This document shows, one piece after another, positions 5,697 to 6,407 of a stretch of 6,407 nt of DNA (the first letter of the stretch is position 1; the number at the start of each line of letters is the position of its first letter). The stretch lies in assembly GCA_015655225.1 (NCBI GenBank), contig JAATFK010000541.1, forward strand, positions 1-6,407, written 5' to 3'. The translations under genes and the position numbers were made by a program. The stretch is from Solirubrobacterales bacterium. Lineage in GTDB: Bacteria; Actinomycetota; Thermoleophilia; Solirubrobacterales; Solirubrobacteraceae. The notes under the pieces were generated by a model that worked only from the letters and a program-made list of their open reading frames with translations, was not told the DNA's origin and did no database searches.

Positions 5697-5707
5697 CCGC
5701 CTCCGTC

Positions 5708-6049
5708 ATGACCGCCGCCGCCGAACCCGCTCCCACCGGCCCGCGTCCGCCGCTCGACCGCAGGCTGCTGCGCTGGATCCTCGTGCTCGGGATCGCCGAC
5801 GGCATCCTCCTGCTGGTGCTGATCTTCTTTGCGTTCGTGCACCGCAGCGACAGCGCCGTGCACCTGCTCGGCCCGATTCACGGGATCGGCTTCCTGATCC
5901 TCCTCGGCCTGACCGTGAGAGGCGCGAGCGACCGCCAGTGGGGCTGGTGGTTCCCCGCGATCGTCCTCGTCACCGCCGGCCCGCTCGGGTCGATCGTCGG
6001 CGACGTCGTGCTGCGCCGGCAGGCCGTTGCCGTCCAGCCCGTGACGTAG
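5708..6049 (+). CDS. Small integral membrane protein, DUF3817-like
   Basis: A 113-residue protein with a Pro/Ala-rich cytoplasmic lead (1-15), then three likely membrane helices at about 22-43, 53-70 and 79-102. The segment LLGPIHGIGFLILL (53-66), with its conserved Gly-Pro-Ile-His-Gly, followed by a Trp-rich turn (WGWWFP, 78-83) and GPLGSIVGDVVL (91-102), fits the DUF3817 family of small actinobacterial membrane proteins, whose function is not established. The start at ATG 5708 is supported by the nearby -10-like element; no Shine-Dalgarno is evident. It diverges from the methyltransferase across 80 bp and shares that gene's candidate operator region. If not DUF3817, it is still clearly a three-helix membrane protein. 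Confidence 0.65.
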   Translation: MTAAAEPAPTGPRPPLDRRLLRWILVLGIADGILLLVLIFFAFVHRSDSAVHLLGPIHGIGFLILLGLTVRGASDRQWGWWFPAIVLVTAGPLGSIVGDVVLRRQAVAVQPVT

Positions 6050-6079
6050 CGTTCCCGCGCCAGGGTCAAGCCGCCCCAC

Positions 6080-6083
6080 GGAG
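6080..6083 (+). promoter_or_regulatory. Possible Shine-Dalgarno in a hairpin loop
   Basis: GGAG (6080-6083) lies nine bases before the ATG at 6093. It sits mostly in the loop of a small perfect stem, GCCGC (6070-6074) with GCGGC (6083-6087). The hairpin might alternatively be the end signal of the preceding gene. Both readings are weak. Confidence 0.3.
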
Positions 6084-6092
6084 CGGCCGATC

Positions 6093-6407
6093 ATGACCGC
6101 AGGCGTCCCTCCCGTGATTCACCGTCCCTCGACATCGAGCCCCGCCCGGGTTCCCCGGTCCGTCGTCGCCCTCTGCGCGGTGGCGCTCGTCGTGCTGTTC
6201 GCGCACGCGCTCACGCACGTCGGCGGGAACGTCGCCGAGGAGGCGATCGACAGCGGGCTCTACGAGCTGGTCGAGGTCGTCGGCGCCGGCGCCTGCCTCG
6301 CGCGCGCCGCGTTCGTGCGCGACCGCCGGCTCGCCTGGTCGCTGATCGGCGCCGGGATCCTCGCCTGGGCGGTCGGCGACGCGATCTGGGGGCTCGCGCC
6401 GACGGGC
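6093..6407 (+). CDS. Membrane protein N-terminus, possibly the sensor part of a signalling protein (runs off the edge)
   Basis: The first 105 residues are visible and the frame is open to the end of the window. After a Pro/Ser/Arg-rich cytoplasmic lead (1-22) come likely membrane helices at about 23-40, 57-74 and 82-102. The third helix, AWSLIGAGILAWAVGDAIWG (81-100), has the Trp-x-x-x-Gly...Trp-Ala-x-Gly-Asp-x-x-Trp pattern I associate with multi-helix N-terminal domains of actinobacterial GGDEF/EAL or histidine-kinase proteins. The catalytic part would lie beyond the edge, so the signalling role is an inference. The ATG is chosen because a GGAG precedes it and upstream coding would clash with the DUF3817-like gene, 43 bp away on the same strand. 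Confidence 0.6.
   Translation, partial: MTAGVPPVIHRPSTSSPARVPRSVVALCAVALVVLFAHALTHVGGNVAEEAIDSGLYELVEVVGAGACLARAAFVRDRRLAWSLIGAGILAWAVGDAIWGLAPTG

Noticed and set aside
2277..6049. A natural-product gene cluster made of two methyltransferases, a reductase and an exporter
   Set aside because: No scaffold-building enzyme is present, genes point in both directions, and the two methyltransferases are of different subgroups; tailoring-type enzymes alone are common in ordinary actinobacterial DNA.
1..6407. CRISPR array, insertion sequence, attachment site, tRNA or rRNA
   Set aside because: No spaced direct repeats, transposase motifs, terminal repeats or RNA-gene folds were found on either strand by reading.

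Overview
The window is GC-rich chromosomal DNA, probably from an actinobacterium. The protein style (Arg/Ala/Asp-rich, GAC/CGC/CTC-heavy codons), the DUF3817-like membrane protein, the SbcC tail and short or leaderless gene starts all fit. A Solirubrobacterales-like (Thermoleophilia) origin is my inference from overall look; no rRNA or marker gene is present to prove it. I see no mobile element, CRISPR array, tRNA or rRNA. The gene content is mostly ordinary; the more interesting signals lie in the short regulatory gaps.

Left part (1-1807, + strand): the C-terminal 281 codons of an SbcC-type exonuclease ATPase enter from the left edge and end at 847. A spermidine-synthase-like Rossmann protein follows (890-1807). 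Its first ~50 residues are low-complexity Arg/Asp-rich sequence encoded over two overlapping perfect hairpins, so its start is uncertain.

Middle (1808-2280): a 185-bp AT-richer gap carries a perfect extended -10 (TG-N-TATAAT) lying inside a 13-bp inverted repeat. A strong Shine-Dalgarno sequence then precedes an unrecognised 95-residue orphan protein. This block differs in style from its neighbours.

Right-middle (2277-3975, - strand): an aldo/keto reductase and a trans-aconitate-methyltransferase-like SAM enzyme form a two-gene operon, transcribed reductase first. The Shine-Dalgarno of the second gene overlaps the stop codon of the first. The methyltransferase stop overlaps the orphan gene's stop tail to tail. 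Divergent from the reductase, across only 30 bp, is a ten-helix EamA/DMT transporter (4006-4959, +), whose 3' end overlaps the 3' end of a second SAM methyltransferase (4920-5627, -) by 40 bp.

Right end: the second methyltransferase and a small DUF3817-like membrane protein (5708-6049, +) diverge from an 80-bp gap. The gap holds a perfect 16-bp palindrome sitting on the methyltransferase -10 element, a strong candidate repressor operator. A membrane protein starting at 6093 runs off the right edge; its N-terminus resembles the membrane sensor part of actinobacterial signalling proteins. No pathway joins all these genes; the reductase/methyltransferase pair and the transporter could be functionally linked, but the sequence does not prove it.
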